Of a stretch of DNA of 64,000 nucleotides, positions 49,943-58,880 are shown one piece after another. The position numbers were made by a program, and so were the translations under genes. Source of the DNA: Pseudomonas laurylsulfatiphila (lineage in GTDB: Bacteria > Pseudomonadota > Gammaproteobacteria > Pseudomonadales > Pseudomonadaceae). Numbering within the stretch: position 1 is the stretch's first letter; each line of letters starts with the position of its first letter. The notes under the pieces were generated by a model, which worked only from the letters and a program-made list of their open reading frames with translations, was not told where the DNA came from and did no database searches. Where the stretch lies: contig NZ_NIRS01000004.1 in NCBI RefSeq assembly GCF_002934665.1, forward strand, positions 374,501-438,500, given 5' to 3'.

Positions 49943-49956
49943 TTGATGTAAATCAA
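49943..49956. promoter_or_regulatory. Perfect Anr box before hemN
   Basis: TTGATGTAAATCAA is an exact match to the FNR/Anr consensus TTGAT-N4-ATCAA. CATAAA at 49977-49982 fits a -10, placing the box centre about 40 bases before the start of transcription (class II activation). Anr is encoded 1.5 kb downstream. Confidence 0.9.
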
Positions 49957-50019
49957 GATGCCCCACCCCGCCCTCGCATAAAGTGGCCGACACTGCCAGC
50001 CTATCCGGGGAATGCCCGC

Positions 50020-51405
50020 ATGATGCTCGACGCCATTCGTTGGGACACTGATCTGATCCGCCGTTATGACCTGGCGGGACCCCGCTACACCTCGTACCCG
50101 ACCGCCGTGCAATTCAACAGCCAGGTCGGCACCTTCGACCTGTTTCACGCCCTGCGCGACAGCCGCAAGGCCCAACGCCCATTGTCCCTGTACGTGCACG
50201 TGCCGTTCTGCGCGAACATTTGCTACTACTGCGCCTGCAACAAGGTCATCACCAAGGATCGCGGCCGGGCGCAGCCTTATTTGCAGCGCCTGGAACAGGA
50301 AATCCAGCTGATCGCCTGCCACCTCGACCCCACACAGAAAGTCGAGCAACTGCACTTCGGTGGCGGCACGCCGACCTTTCTCAGCCACGACGAACTGCGC
50401 CAGTTGATGGCGCACTTGCGCAAACACTTCAATTTGCTGGACGACGATTCCGGCGACTACGGCATCGAGATCGACCCCCGCGAGGCCGATTGGTCGACCA
50501 TGGGACTGCTCCGCGAACTGGGCTTCAATCGGGTCAGCATCGGCCTGCAAGACCTCGACCCGGCGGTGCAGCGAGCGGTCAATCGCCTGCAAAGCCTGGA
50601 AGAAACCCGCGCCGTGATCGACGCCGCCCGCACCTTGCAGTTTCGCTCGATCAATATCGACCTGATCTACGGCCTGCCGAGACAGACACCGGATAACTTC
50701 GCCCGCACCGTCGAAGAGGTCATCAATCTGCAACCGGACAGGTTATCGGTGTTCAACTACGCCCACCTGCCGGAGCGCTTCATGCCGCAGCGACGCATCA
50801 ACAGCAATGAACTGCCGACACCCGCGCAGAAACTGGAAATGCTGCAGCGCACCATTGAGCAACTGATCAGCGCCGGTTACCGCTACATCGGCATGGACCA
50901 CTTCGCCCTGCCGGACGACGAGCTGGCGATCGCCCAAGAAGAATCGACCCTGCAACGCAATTTCCAGGGCTACACCACCCACGGTCATTGCGATCTGATC
51001 GGCCTCGGCGTCTCGGCAATCAGCCAGATCGGCGACCTCTACTGCCAGAACAGCAGCGACCTGAACCACTATCAGAACACGCTGGCCTCAATGCAACTGG
51101 CCACCAGCCGCGGCCTGCTGTGCAATGCCGATGACCGGCTGCGGCGCGCGGTCATTCAGCAATTGATCTGCAACTTCAGCCTGGAATTCTCCGACATCGA
51201 ACAGGCCTTCAACATCGATTTTCAGGGCTACTTCGGCGAACTCTGGCCCCAACTGCAAGGCATGGCCAAAGACGGGCTGCTCGAACTCGATCGCGACAGG
51301 ATCACTATCCTGCCCGCCGGGCGACTGTTGGTGCGTTCGGTGTGCATGGTGTTCGACGCGTACCTGGAACAACACAGCCGCCAGCGATTTTCGCGGGTGA
51401 TCTAA
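50020..51405 (+). CDS. hemN: Oxygen-independent coproporphyrinogen III oxidase
   Basis: A 461-residue radical SAM enzyme. The cluster motif C-x3-C-x2-C-x-C is Cys64, Cys68, Cys71, Cys73 (FCANICYYCAC). FGGGTPTFL, the SAM site, and the C-terminal HemN domain (about 360-455) follow. It makes protoporphyrinogen precursors without oxygen and so supports haem for cbb3 oxidases and nitrate respiration under low oxygen. Start at the first of two adjacent ATGs. It is preceded by a perfect Anr box. Confidence 0.96.
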   Translation: MMLDAIRWDTDLIRRYDLAGPRYTSYPTAVQFNSQVGTFDLFHALRDSRKAQRPLSLYVHVPFCANICYYCACNKVITKDRGRAQPYLQRLEQEIQLIACHLDPTQKVEQLHFGGGTPTFLSHDELRQLMAHLRKHFNLLDDDSGDYGIEIDPREADWSTMGLLRELGFNRVSIGLQDLDPAVQRAVNRLQSLEETRAVIDAARTLQFRSINIDLIYGLPRQTPDNFARTVEEVINLQPDRLSVFNYAHLPERFMPQRRINSNELPTPAQKLEMLQRTIEQLISAGYRYIGMDHFALPDDELAIAQEESTLQRNFQGYTTHGHCDLIGLGVSAISQIGDLYCQNSSDLNHYQNTLASMQLATSRGLLCNADDRLRRAVIQQLICNFSLEFSDIEQAFNIDFQGYFGELWPQLQGMAKDGLLELDRDRITILPAGRLLVRSVCMVFDAYLEQHSRQRFSRVI

Positions 51406-51495
51406 TTCTGCAAGCTAGCGCCCCAGACTGGCCTCGATCTCCTATGGTGAGTTACCCTTACGTCTTATGTGTGAATTCCCACAAGGATTGAAGAA

Positions 51496-52230
51496 ATGTC
51501 CGAGCCAGTAAAACAGCGCGCTCATAGTCAAGCCCATTGCAAGGATTGCAGTCTGGCCCCTCTTTGCCTGCCACTTTCGCTGAATCTGGAAGACATGGAT
51601 GCGCTGGACGAAATCGTCAAGCGCGGCCGGCCGCTGAAAAAGGGCGAGTTTCTGTTTCGCCAGGGCGATACCTTCGATTCTGTCTACGCAGTCCGTTCCG
51701 GCGCCCTCAAGACCTTCAGCCTGAGCGACAGCGGTGAAGAACAGCTCACCGGCTTCCACCTGCCCAGCGAACTGGTCGGCTTGTCGGGCATGGACACCGA
51801 AAAGCACCCGGTGTCGGCACAAGCCCTGGAAACCACCTCGGTGTGTGAAATTCCTTTCGAACGCCTGGACGAACTGGCCCTGCAATTGCCGCAGTTGCGC
51901 CGTCAGTTGATGCGGGTGATGAGCCGCGAAATCCGTGACGACCAGCAGATGATGCTGCTGTTGTCGAAAAAGACCGCCGACGAACGCATCGCCACCTTCC
52001 TGGTCAACCTGTCGGCACGTTTCCGCGCCCGGGGTTTTTCCGCCAATCAGTTCCGCCTGAGCATGTCGCGCAACGAAATCGGCAACTACCTGGGCCTGGC
52101 GGTGGAAACCGTGTCCCGGGTCTTTACCCGCTTCCAGCAAAACGAGCTGATTGCGGCAGAAGGCAAGGAAATCCGGATTATCGACCCGATCCAGCTGTGC
52201 GCCCTGGCCGGTGGCTCACTGGATGGCTGA
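51496..52230 (+). CDS. anr: Oxygen-sensing transcription regulator Anr (FNR type)
   Basis: A 244-residue CRP/FNR regulator. The 4Fe-4S ligands are Cys15, Cys18 and Cys24 near the N-terminus ([11 protein letters not shown]) and Cys117 in TSVCEIPF, so it is an oxygen sensor. The sensory beta-barrel spans about 40-130, the dimer helix follows, and the DNA-reading helix is in [12 protein letters not shown] (the E-x2-S-R of FNR). An AAGGA site precedes it. It activates low-oxygen genes such as hemN and ccoN2 and ccoG, all in this window. Confidence 0.97.
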   Translation: MSEPVKQRAHSQAHCKDCSLAPLCLPLSLNLEDMDALDEIVKRGRPLKKGEFLFRQGDTFDSVYAVRSGALKTFSLSDSGEEQLTGFHLPSELVGLSGMDTEKHPVSAQALETTSVCEIPFERLDELALQLPQLRRQLMRVMSREIRDDQQMMLLLSKKTADERIATFLVNLSARFRARGFSANQFRLSMSRNEIGNYLGLAVETVSRVFTRFQQNELIAAEGKEIRIIDPIQLCALAGGSLDG

Positions 52231-52310
52231 AACAAAACGTTGCGGCTGAGCGAAACGGTTCAGCCGCCGTTATACTGCGTCGTTTGCAGCCCTGCCAGGA
52301 CACCTAGACG

Positions 52311-52859
52311 ATGGTCTTCGACTCCTTCGACATCAAATCCCTTATCCGCCCTGTCATCGACTTCCCGAAGCCGGGCGTGATCTTTCGCGACATCACCCCG
52401 CTGTTCCAGTCGCCCAAGGCCCTGCGCCTGGTGATGGACAGCTTCGCCCACCGTTACGTCGAGGCTGATTTCACCCACATCGGCGCGATGGACGCCCGTG
52501 GCTTCCTGATCGGTTCGGTACTGGCCTATCAGTTGAACAAGCCGCTGGTGCTGTTCCGCAAGCAAGGCAAACTGCCGGCTGACGTGCTGGCCGAGGGTTA
52601 TGCGACCGAATACGGCGAAGCCTTCCTGGAAGTGCACGCCGACAGCCTGTGCGAAGGGGATTCGGTGGTGATGTTCGATGACCTGATCGCGACCGGCGGC
52701 ACCCTGATTGCCGCCGCCAACCTGATCCGCCGCATGGGCGCGCGGGTGCATGAAGCGGCGGCGATTATCGACCTGCCGGAGCTGGGCGGTTCGCAGCGCC
52801 TGGAAGACATGGGCATTCCGACGTTCTGCCTGACGCAGTTTGCGTTGGCTGACAAGTAA
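52311..52859 (+). CDS. apt: Adenine phosphoribosyltransferase
   Basis: A 182-residue purine salvage enzyme making AMP from adenine and PRPP. The PRPP site is [14 protein letters not shown] and the N-terminal adenine loop is [28 protein letters not shown] is the pyrophosphate loop. It has its own 80-base gap from anr and ends before a REP doublet. Confidence 0.96.
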   Translation: MVFDSFDIKSLIRPVIDFPKPGVIFRDITPLFQSPKALRLVMDSFAHRYVEADFTHIGAMDARGFLIGSVLAYQLNKPLVLFRKQGKLPADVLAEGYATEYGEAFLEVHADSLCEGDSVVMFDDLIATGGTLIAAANLIRRMGARVHEAAAIIDLPELGGSQRLEDMGIPTFCLTQFALADK

Positions 52860-52879
52860 GAGGCGCCTGTCAGACCGCC

Positions 52880-52962
52880 ATCGCGAGCAAGCTCGCTCCC
52901 ACACTGGACTGTATTCTTCCTGAAAGAACACGATCAAATGTGGGAGCGAGCTTGCTCGCGAT
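52880..52962. repeat. REP doublet (GAGCAAGCTCG type)
   Basis: ATCGCGAGCAAGCTCGCTCC at 52880 and an inverted partner ending at 52962, between the converging apt and acyl-CoA dehydrogenase genes. Confidence 0.9.
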
Positions 52963-52988
52963 GGCGTCAGTAGCTTCACTACATCCCC

Positions 52989-54137
52989 TCAAAGCCCCAT
53001 CTGCTTGCTGATGATCTCGTTCATCACTTCCCGCGTCCCGCCGCCAATCGACAGGATCCGGTTGTCGCGGTACAGCCGCTCCACCAGGCTCTCGCGCATG
53101 TATCCCTGCCCACCGAGTATCTGCACCGCATCGGTCACGATCCGGTCTGCGGTATCCGTCGCAAAATTCTTGGCCATGGAAATTTCCTTGATCACGCTCT
53201 GCCCCGCCGCCATCTTTGTCGCTTGGCGGTAAGTGAATTCCCGGGACACCTCCAGCGCGGTCGCCATCTCGGCGAGACGATGCTTGATCACCTGAAACTT
53301 GCCGATCGGTTTGCCAAAGGCTTCGCGCTGGCGCGCCCACTTCAGGCTCTCCTCCAGCGCCAGCTGGGCGGTCATGTTGGCCATCAGTGCCAGGGCCAGG
53401 CGTTCGCTCTGGAAATTGCCCATGATGCAGGCAAAGCCCAGGTTCTCGGCGCCGATCAGATTGCCCGCAGGCACCGGGCAATCATCGAAGAACAGTTCGG
53501 CGGTGTCTGACGCCCACCAGCCCATTTTCTTCAGTTGCCGTCCTACGGTGAAACCGGGCGTGCCCTTTTCGATCAACAACAGGCTGATGCCGGAGAACCC
53601 CGGCTCACCGGTACGCACCGCGACGGTATAAAAGTCCGCACGCACACCACTGGTGATAAAGGTTTTGCTGCCATTGACCCGGTAAAAGTCGCCATCACGC
53701 ACGGCGCGGGTTTGCAGGTTGGCGACGTCGGAGCCGCCGCCGGGCTCGGTGACGGCCAGGGCGCTGATTTTCTCTCCCGACAACACCTGGGGCAGCACAC
53801 GATCCCGCACTTGGGGTCGGGCCCACTTGAGAATCGGCGGCAAGCCGATATCCAGCGAGCCCAGGCCGGCAACCAGCCCGCCTGAGCCGCAGCGCATCAA
53901 CTCCTCACTGGCGGCAACCTTGGCGAACAGATCCCCTTCATGACTGCCTCCGTAAGCTTCCGGGTAGCCGATGCCGAGAATCCCCGCTGCGCCGGCCTTG
54001 AGGTAGAGCTCGCGAGGAAAGCTTTCGGCTTCTTCCCACTGCTCGATATCAGGAAGGATCTCGCGTTCGACGAAACGTCTGACGCTGTCGCGAACCAATT
54101 GGTGGCTGGGGTCGAAGTATTCCTGAAAGGCAGACAT
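52989..54137 (-). CDS. Acyl-CoA dehydrogenase family protein
   Basis: A 382-residue flavoprotein. Typical features: ALAVTEPGGGSDVANLQTRA (FAD/substrate loop), then NGSKTFITSG, RQAFGKPIGKFQ-like segment, and the C-terminal ILGGQGYMRESLVERLYRD ending in GGTREVMNEI with the expected catalytic-base region. It oxidises an acyl-CoA to the enoyl form; chain length cannot be set from sequence. Together with fadBA (40 kb away) it could serve beta-oxidation, but no PsrA box was found upstream. Confidence 0.92.
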   Translation of the reverse strand: MSAFQEYFDPSHQLVRDSVRRFVEREILPDIEQWEEAESFPRELYLKAGAAGILGIGYPEAYGGSHEGDLFAKVAASEELMRCGSGGLVAGLGSLDIGLPPILKWARPQVRDRVLPQVLSGEKISALAVTEPGGGSDVANLQTRAVRDGDFYRVNGSKTFITSGVRADFYTVAVRTGEPGFSGISLLLIEKGTPGFTVGRQLKKMGWWASDTAELFFDDCPVPAGNLIGAENLGFACIMGNFQSERLALALMANMTAQLALEESLKWARQREAFGKPIGKFQVIKHRLAEMATALEVSREFTYRQATKMAAGQSVIKEISMAKNFATDTADRIVTDAVQILGGQGYMRESLVERLYRDNRILSIGGGTREVMNEIISKQMGL

Positions 54138-54213
54138 CGGCGAGCTCCACTGAAGGGGTCAGTGAAGTTAACCGAGCGCTTGCTTGGTTTACAAGGGACA
54201 GATAGAAGTTCAA

Positions 54214-54298
54214 GAGATCGCAGCCTTCGGCAGCTCCTACAGGGGATCGGTGTCTTTCTGTAGGAGCTGCCGCAGGCTGCGATCTTTTCGGCTTGATG
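54214..54298. repeat. REP doublet (GCTGCCGAAGGCTGC type)
   Basis: GCAGCCTTCGGCAGCTCCTA near 54220 and an inverted CTGCCGCAGGCTGCGATC unit ending about 54298. The two arms are slightly different variants (AAGG and CAGG). It lies between recR's end and the acyl-CoA dehydrogenase start. Confidence 0.88.
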
Positions 54299-54301
54299 CG
54301 A

Positions 54302-54904
54302 TTACAACGAAATCGGCTTCCGCCCGGCAAATGAATGCGCCAGCGTCCCGCCATCCACCAGTTCCAGCTCACCACCGAGCGGCACGCCATGGGCGATACG
54401 CGAGGCGATCAGGCCTTTGCTGCTGAGCAACTGGGCGATGTAATGCGCTGTGGCCTCACCTTCCACGGTCGGGTTGGTCGCCAGGATGACTTCGGCGAAC
54501 GTGCCAGCCTCTTCGATCCGCGCCATCAATTGCGGGATGCCGATGGCTTCCGGCCCCAGACCGTCGAGCGGCGACAGATGCCCCTTGAGCACGAAGTAGC
54601 GCCCGCGGAAACCGGTCTGCTCCACCGCATAGACATCCATCGGGCCTTCCACCACGCAGAGCAAGGTGTCGTCGCGACGGGTATCGGCGCATTGCGGGCA
54701 GAGATCATCTTCGGTCAGCGTACGGCACAAGCGGCAGTGACCGACCCCTTCCATGGCCTGGCTCAAGGCCAGCGCCAGGCGCGAGCCGCCGCTGCGATCA
54801 CGCTCGAGCAACTGCAACGCCATGCGCTGGGCGGTTTTCTGACCCACGCCTGGCAAAATTCGCAGGGCGTCGATCAGTTGGCGAATCAAAGGGCTGAAGC
54901 TCAT
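54302..54904 (-). CDS. recR: Recombination mediator RecR
   Basis: A 200-residue protein from the ATG at 54904 ([10 protein letters not shown]). It has the helix-hairpin-helix ([13 protein letters not shown]), the C4 zinc finger [16 protein letters not shown], the Toprim motif [13 protein letters not shown] and the C-terminal Walker-B-like region. With RecO it loads RecA on gapped DNA. In many bacteria it follows ybaB directly; here it is 1.4 kb away with an oxidoreductase in between. Confidence 0.95.
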   Translation of the reverse strand: MSFSPLIRQLIDALRILPGVGQKTAQRMALQLLERDRSGGSRLALALSQAMEGVGHCRLCRTLTEDDLCPQCADTRRDDTLLCVVEGPMDVYAVEQTGFRGRYFVLKGHLSPLDGLGPEAIGIPQLMARIEEAGTFAEVILATNPTVEGEATAHYIAQLLSSKGLIASRIAHGVPLGGELELVDGGTLAHSFAGRKPISL

Positions 54905-54970
54905 GGTGGAAAAGTCCGACAAAACAACGAGACGCGGTTTATACCCGCGCCTCGGTTGAGCGTCAATTAC

Positions 54971-56005
54971 TCAGTCCGGGGAAACCCGAACCACCAGTTT
55001 GCCGAAGTTGCGCCCCTCCAGCATGCCGATGAACGCGTCGGGAGCCTGCTCCAGGCCATCGACCACGTCTTCGCGAAATTTCACCTTGCCATCACGTACC
55101 CAGGGCGCCATGGCACTGAGAAATTCCGGTTGGCGATCACCATAGTCATCGAACACGATGAAGCCCTGGATGCGCACCCGCTTGGTCAACAAGGTGCGTT
55201 GCAACAGAGGCAGGCGATCCGGCCCGCTCGGCGCTTCATGGGCGTTATAGGAGGCAATCAGGCCACAGAGTGGAATCCGCGCCTTGGGATTGAGCAACGG
55301 CACCACGGCGTCGAAGACCTTGCCGCCGACGTTTTCGTAGTAGATGTCGATGCCCTTGCCGCAGGCCTTGGCCAGTTCATCGGCAAAGTCCAGGCTCTTG
55401 TGGTCGATGCAGGCGTCAAAACCCAACTCGTCGACCACATAACGGCACTTGTCCGCCCCGCCGGCCACGCCGACCACACGCAGCCCCTTGATCTTCGCCA
55501 CCTGGCCGACCACCGAACCCACCGCGCCGGAGGCCGCTGCAACCACCAGGGTTTCGCCGGCCTGGGGCTGGCCGATGTCCATCAGGCCCATGTACGCGGT
55601 CATGCCCGGCATTCCCAGCACCCCAAGGGCCATCGACGCACTGGGCAATCCCGACGGCACCGGGATGATGCTGCGCCCGTCATTGATGCTGTGGCTTTGC
55701 CAACCGGTGGCACCGACCACCAGGTCACCTTCCTGAAACTTCGGATTGAGCGAGCGCTCGACCCGGCTGACCGCGCCCCCGGTCATGACTTCGCCGATTT
55801 CCACCGGTGCGGCGTAGGACGGAGCGTCGCTCATGCGTCCGCGCATGTAGGGATCCAGCGACAGGAAAACGGTCTTGAGCAGCACCTGACCGTCGGCGAG
55901 TTCCGGCAACGCCACCCGCTCCATGCGGAAGTTTTCCGGCGTTGGCGCGCCGACGGGGCGTGAAGCCAGGACAATGCGTTGATTGAGGGTCATGGGGTCG
56001 GACAT
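54971..56005 (-). CDS. NADP-dependent zinc-independent oxidoreductase (CurA/PTGR type)
   Basis: A 344-residue MDR protein. It lacks the catalytic-zinc cysteine/histidine pattern. The nucleotide-binding motif is AAASGAVGSVVGQVAK near 157-172, with ENVGGKVFD and a YNAHEAPSGP loop typical of curcumin/leukotriene-type reductases. It reduces alpha,beta-unsaturated carbonyls with NADPH in known relatives; the substrate here is unknown. The start at 56005 has GGAG upstream. It lies between recR and the ybaB terminator and looks inserted into the usual dnaX-ybaB-recR order. Confidence 0.9.
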   Translation of the reverse strand: MSDPMTLNQRIVLASRPVGAPTPENFRMERVALPELADGQVLLKTVFLSLDPYMRGRMSDAPSYAAPVEIGEVMTGGAVSRVERSLNPKFQEGDLVVGATGWQSHSINDGRSIIPVPSGLPSASMALGVLGMPGMTAYMGLMDIGQPQAGETLVVAAASGAVGSVVGQVAKIKGLRVVGVAGGADKCRYVVDELGFDACIDHKSLDFADELAKACGKGIDIYYENVGGKVFDAVVPLLNPKARIPLCGLIASYNAHEAPSGPDRLPLLQRTLLTKRVRIQGFIVFDDYGDRQPEFLSAMAPWVRDGKVKFREDVVDGLEQAPDAFIGMLEGRNFGKLVVRVSPD

Positions 56006-56106
56006 GGCAGCGTCTCCTGTGATCGATGGGGTTTGGTGATATAGGGAGCAGACCTTTGTGGCGGTATGGCGTTCGATGTGTTTTCAGTTGCACCGGGGTG
56101 AATTCT

Positions 56107-56169
56107 TCGCGAGCAGGCTCGCTCCCACATCTGGAATGCAATCCCCTGTGGGAGCGAGCCTGCTCGCGA
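56107..56169. repeat. REP doublet, short spacer
   Basis: TCGCGAGCAGGCTCGCTCCC at 56107 and an inverted partner ending at 56169 with only about 18 bases between. It lies between ybaB's terminator and the oxidoreductase gene. Confidence 0.88.
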
Positions 56170-56211
56170 AGGCGCCATGACGGACGACACATACCCAACA
56201 GCCAGAAACAA

Positions 56212-56242
56212 AAATGCCAGGCGCAATGCCTGGCATTTTTTG
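56212..56242 (-). terminator. dnaX-ybaB terminator
   Basis: A 10-bp stem AATGCCAGGC/GCCTGGCATT with a 5-base loop and T-runs on both strands, 30 bases after ybaB. It should stop the dnaX-ybaB transcript before the oxidoreductase and recR. Confidence 0.88.
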
Positions 56243-56268
56243 TAGCTCATCTGCCGCCTGAAGGCGAA

Positions 56269-56607
56269 TCAGAATGGCAGTTTCATGCCCGGCGGCAGTT
56301 GCATGCCGGCGGTCATGCTGCCCATTTTTTCCTGGCTGTTGGCTTCGATCTTGCGCACGGCATCGTTGACCGCGGAGGCGATGACCGCTTCCAGCATTTC
56401 CTTGTCGTCTTCGCTCATGCCTTCGACCAGGCTCGGGTCGATGGTCACGCTCTTGACGTCATGACGACCGGTCATCACCACGGTGACCATATCGCCACCG
56501 GCCTTACCGGTGACTTCGGCGTTGGCCAGCTCTTCCTGCATCTTGGCCATTTTTTCCTGCATCTGCTGCGCCTGCTTCATCAGGCCGGCCATGCCACCTT
56601 TCATCAT
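56269..56607 (-). CDS. ybaB: Nucleoid-associated protein YbaB/EbfC
   Basis: A 112-residue small DNA-binding protein starting [19 protein letters not shown], with GAGG 8 bases before ATG 56607 (a GTG three codons earlier overlaps that site). A long coiled helix (about 5-30) is followed by the YbaB core ([10 protein letters not shown] and [12 protein letters not shown]). It forms tweezer-like dimers on DNA. It follows dnaX by 68 bases in the conserved pair. Confidence 0.95.
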   Translation of the reverse strand: MMKGGMAGLMKQAQQMQEKMAKMQEELANAEVTGKAGGDMVTVVMTGRHDVKSVTIDPSLVEGMSEDDKEMLEAVIASAVNDAVRKIEANSQEKMGSMTAGMQLPPGMKLPF

Positions 56608-56675
56608 GGTAATCACCTCAAAAGTACTTGGATCAAAACAGCGCCCGGCGGAATGTAGCCGAGCGCCTTCAGTTA

Positions 56676-58757
56676 TTAGCCCTGAGTGACCAGGGCGTCG
56701 ACAGGTTCAATAGTATCGTTACGGACCACCGCACCGAACTGCTGCATCATTTGCTGGATGAACGGATCGCCGTGGATCGATTCCTCCGCCTCGCGCTGAC
56801 GGTTGGCGCGGCGGCGCGAAGCCGCTTGTGCCGGGGTTTCCTGCTCGGGCTTGATCAGCTCGATGCTCAGGGTCAGCGTGCGCTGGTGATACTGGTTCAG
56901 CGCATCGTTGAGGCGGCGCTGCTGAGTGGCGTTGAACAAGGCACTGTGGGCCGGGTCCAGGTGCATCAGCCAATTGTCGCCATCCACCGCGATCAGCGTG
57001 CAGTTGGCGGCGATGCTGCCGGTCATGCCGGAAATCGGCAATTTCGGGAACAGCTCCAGCCATTGCAGGGCCAGGCCGGTGGCCGGCATTGCCGCGGGCT
57101 CAGGCTCGGGCTCCGGCGCCGGGTCGGCGGCATGCTCGCTGGCCAGTTCGTCGAGGTAACTGTAGGCCGAATCCATGTCCGGCTCGATGTAATCCTCGTC
57201 CAGCGGCGGCTCGTCATCCAGGTCCATGCCCGGCGTTGCGGCATCGACGTCGGCCACCGAAGGCTCCGGGATTGGCGCGGCGGCCCACTCCGGGGCATCC
57301 GGCACCACGCTGTCCGGCGTCGGCAACGGCATCGGCGGTAATTCGGGTTGTTCGCTGGCGGTTTCCAGCACCGGCTCCACCGCCGGTTGCTGAACGGGAG
57401 CAGGCGCGACCGGGTCATTCCACGGCAGGTCGACCACCTCTTCGACCACGGCCGCTTCAACCACAGGCACAGGCGCAGGTTCTGGCACAACGACCGGCGC
57501 CACCGGTTCCGCTGCTGGCGCAGGAGCCGCCACTGGCGCAGCCGCTATCGGTGCAACGGCCGCAGCGGCTACCGGCGCAGCGACCTGCGCGGCAGCCACT
57601 GAGTTTGCGGAATCAACTGTGGCCTGGCTGATCCCCACTGGCTTTAGCGGTTGCCTCGGGGCATCCGCGGTGTCTGCGGGCCGGAACGCCAGCATCCGCA
57701 GCAGCACCATTTCAAAACCGCCCCGGGGATCCGGCGCCAGCGGCAAGTCGCGGCGACCGATCAGGCCCATCTGGTAGTAGAACTGCACGTCTTCGGCCGG
57801 CAAGGCCTGGGCCAGTGCCAGCACGCGATCACGGTCGCCGTGACCGTTATCGACACCTTCCGGCAAGGCCTGGGCAATGGCAACGCGGTGCAGCACATTG
57901 AGAATTTCCGAGAGCACGCCATTCCAGTCCGGGCCTTGTTCGGCCAGGTGGCGGACGGCTTCGAGCAACGCCTTGGCATCGCCTTCGATCAGCGCATGCA
58001 GGACGTCATAGACCTGCCCGTGATCGAGGGTCCCGAGCATCGCCCGGACATCGGCGGCCAGGACCTTGCCTTCACCGAAGGCAATCGCCTGGTCGGTCAG
58101 GCTCATGGCATCACGCATCGAACCGTCGGCAGCACGGCCCAGCAACCACAGTGCATCGTCCTCGAACGGCACGTTCTCGACACCCAGCACGTGGGTCAAG
58201 TGCTCGACAACCCGTTCCGGCGTCATGTTCTTCAGGGAGAACTGCAGGCACCGCGACAGAATCGTTGCCGGAAGTTTCTGAGGATCAGTGGTCGCCAGGA
58301 TGAACTTGACGTAGGGTGGCGGCTCCTCGAGGGTTTTGAGCAGCGCGTTGAAGGAATGGCTGGAGAGCATGTGCACTTCGTCGATCAGGTAGACCTTGAA
58401 GCGCCCACGGCTCGGGGCGTATTGCACGTTGTCGAGCAATTCGCGGGTATCTTCGACCTTGGTGCGGCTCGCGGCGTCGATCTCGATCAGGTCGACAAAG
58501 CGGCCTTCGTCGATTTCGCGACACACCGAACACTCGCCACAGGGGGACGAAGTGATACCTGTCTCACAGTTAAGGCATTTGGCAATGATCCGCGCGATGG
58601 TGGTCTTGCCGACCCCACGGGTACCGGTGAAGAGGTAAGCGTGGTGCAGCCGCTGGCTGTCCAAGGCATTGATCAGAGCCTTGAGCACATGGGTCTGGCC
58701 GACCATTTCGCGGAACGAGCGCGGACGCCATTTACGTGCAAGAACCTGATAACTCAT
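56676..58757 (-). CDS. dnaX: DNA polymerase III subunits tau/gamma
   Basis: A 693-residue clamp-loader ATPase. Walker [10 protein letters not shown] (45-53), zinc module Cys64, Cys73, Cys76, Cys79, Walker [13 protein letters not shown] arginine finger (SRCLQF). Residues about 370-540 are a low-complexity linker rich in Ala, Pro, Val and Glu, and the C-terminal tau domain that contacts polymerase alpha starts near 550. No poly-A slippery site for gamma frameshifting is evident in the linker DNA, so only full tau may be made, or gamma may arise by another route. Confidence 0.96.
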   Translation of the reverse strand: MSYQVLARKWRPRSFREMVGQTHVLKALINALDSQRLHHAYLFTGTRGVGKTTIARIIAKCLNCETGITSSPCGECSVCREIDEGRFVDLIEIDAASRTKVEDTRELLDNVQYAPSRGRFKVYLIDEVHMLSSHSFNALLKTLEEPPPYVKFILATTDPQKLPATILSRCLQFSLKNMTPERVVEHLTHVLGVENVPFEDDALWLLGRAADGSMRDAMSLTDQAIAFGEGKVLAADVRAMLGTLDHGQVYDVLHALIEGDAKALLEAVRHLAEQGPDWNGVLSEILNVLHRVAIAQALPEGVDNGHGDRDRVLALAQALPAEDVQFYYQMGLIGRRDLPLAPDPRGGFEMVLLRMLAFRPADTADAPRQPLKPVGISQATVDSANSVAAAQVAAPVAAAAVAPIAAAPVAAPAPAAEPVAPVVVPEPAPVPVVEAAVVEEVVDLPWNDPVAPAPVQQPAVEPVLETASEQPELPPMPLPTPDSVVPDAPEWAAAPIPEPSVADVDAATPGMDLDDEPPLDEDYIEPDMDSAYSYLDELASEHAADPAPEPEPEPAAMPATGLALQWLELFPKLPISGMTGSIAANCTLIAVDGDNWLMHLDPAHSALFNATQQRRLNDALNQYHQRTLTLSIELIKPEQETPAQAASRRRANRQREAEESIHGDPFIQQMMQQFGAVVRNDTIEPVDALVTQG

Positions 58758-58880
58758 CGAAAACCGTCGCAGCGAAGGAAGCAGAAGCGGCTAATGCTAG
58801 CGGAGCAAGGCACAAATTGCATCCGGTGCGCTCGTGTATTGTGGCTAAGCTGCAGATCGGAGGCATTTAACGGAGTGTTT

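Noticed and set aside
57651-58880. Plus-strand extension of the binding-protein gene across dnaX
   Set aside because: Signal peptide and ribosome site clearly place the start at 58881; the extension is antisense to dnaX.
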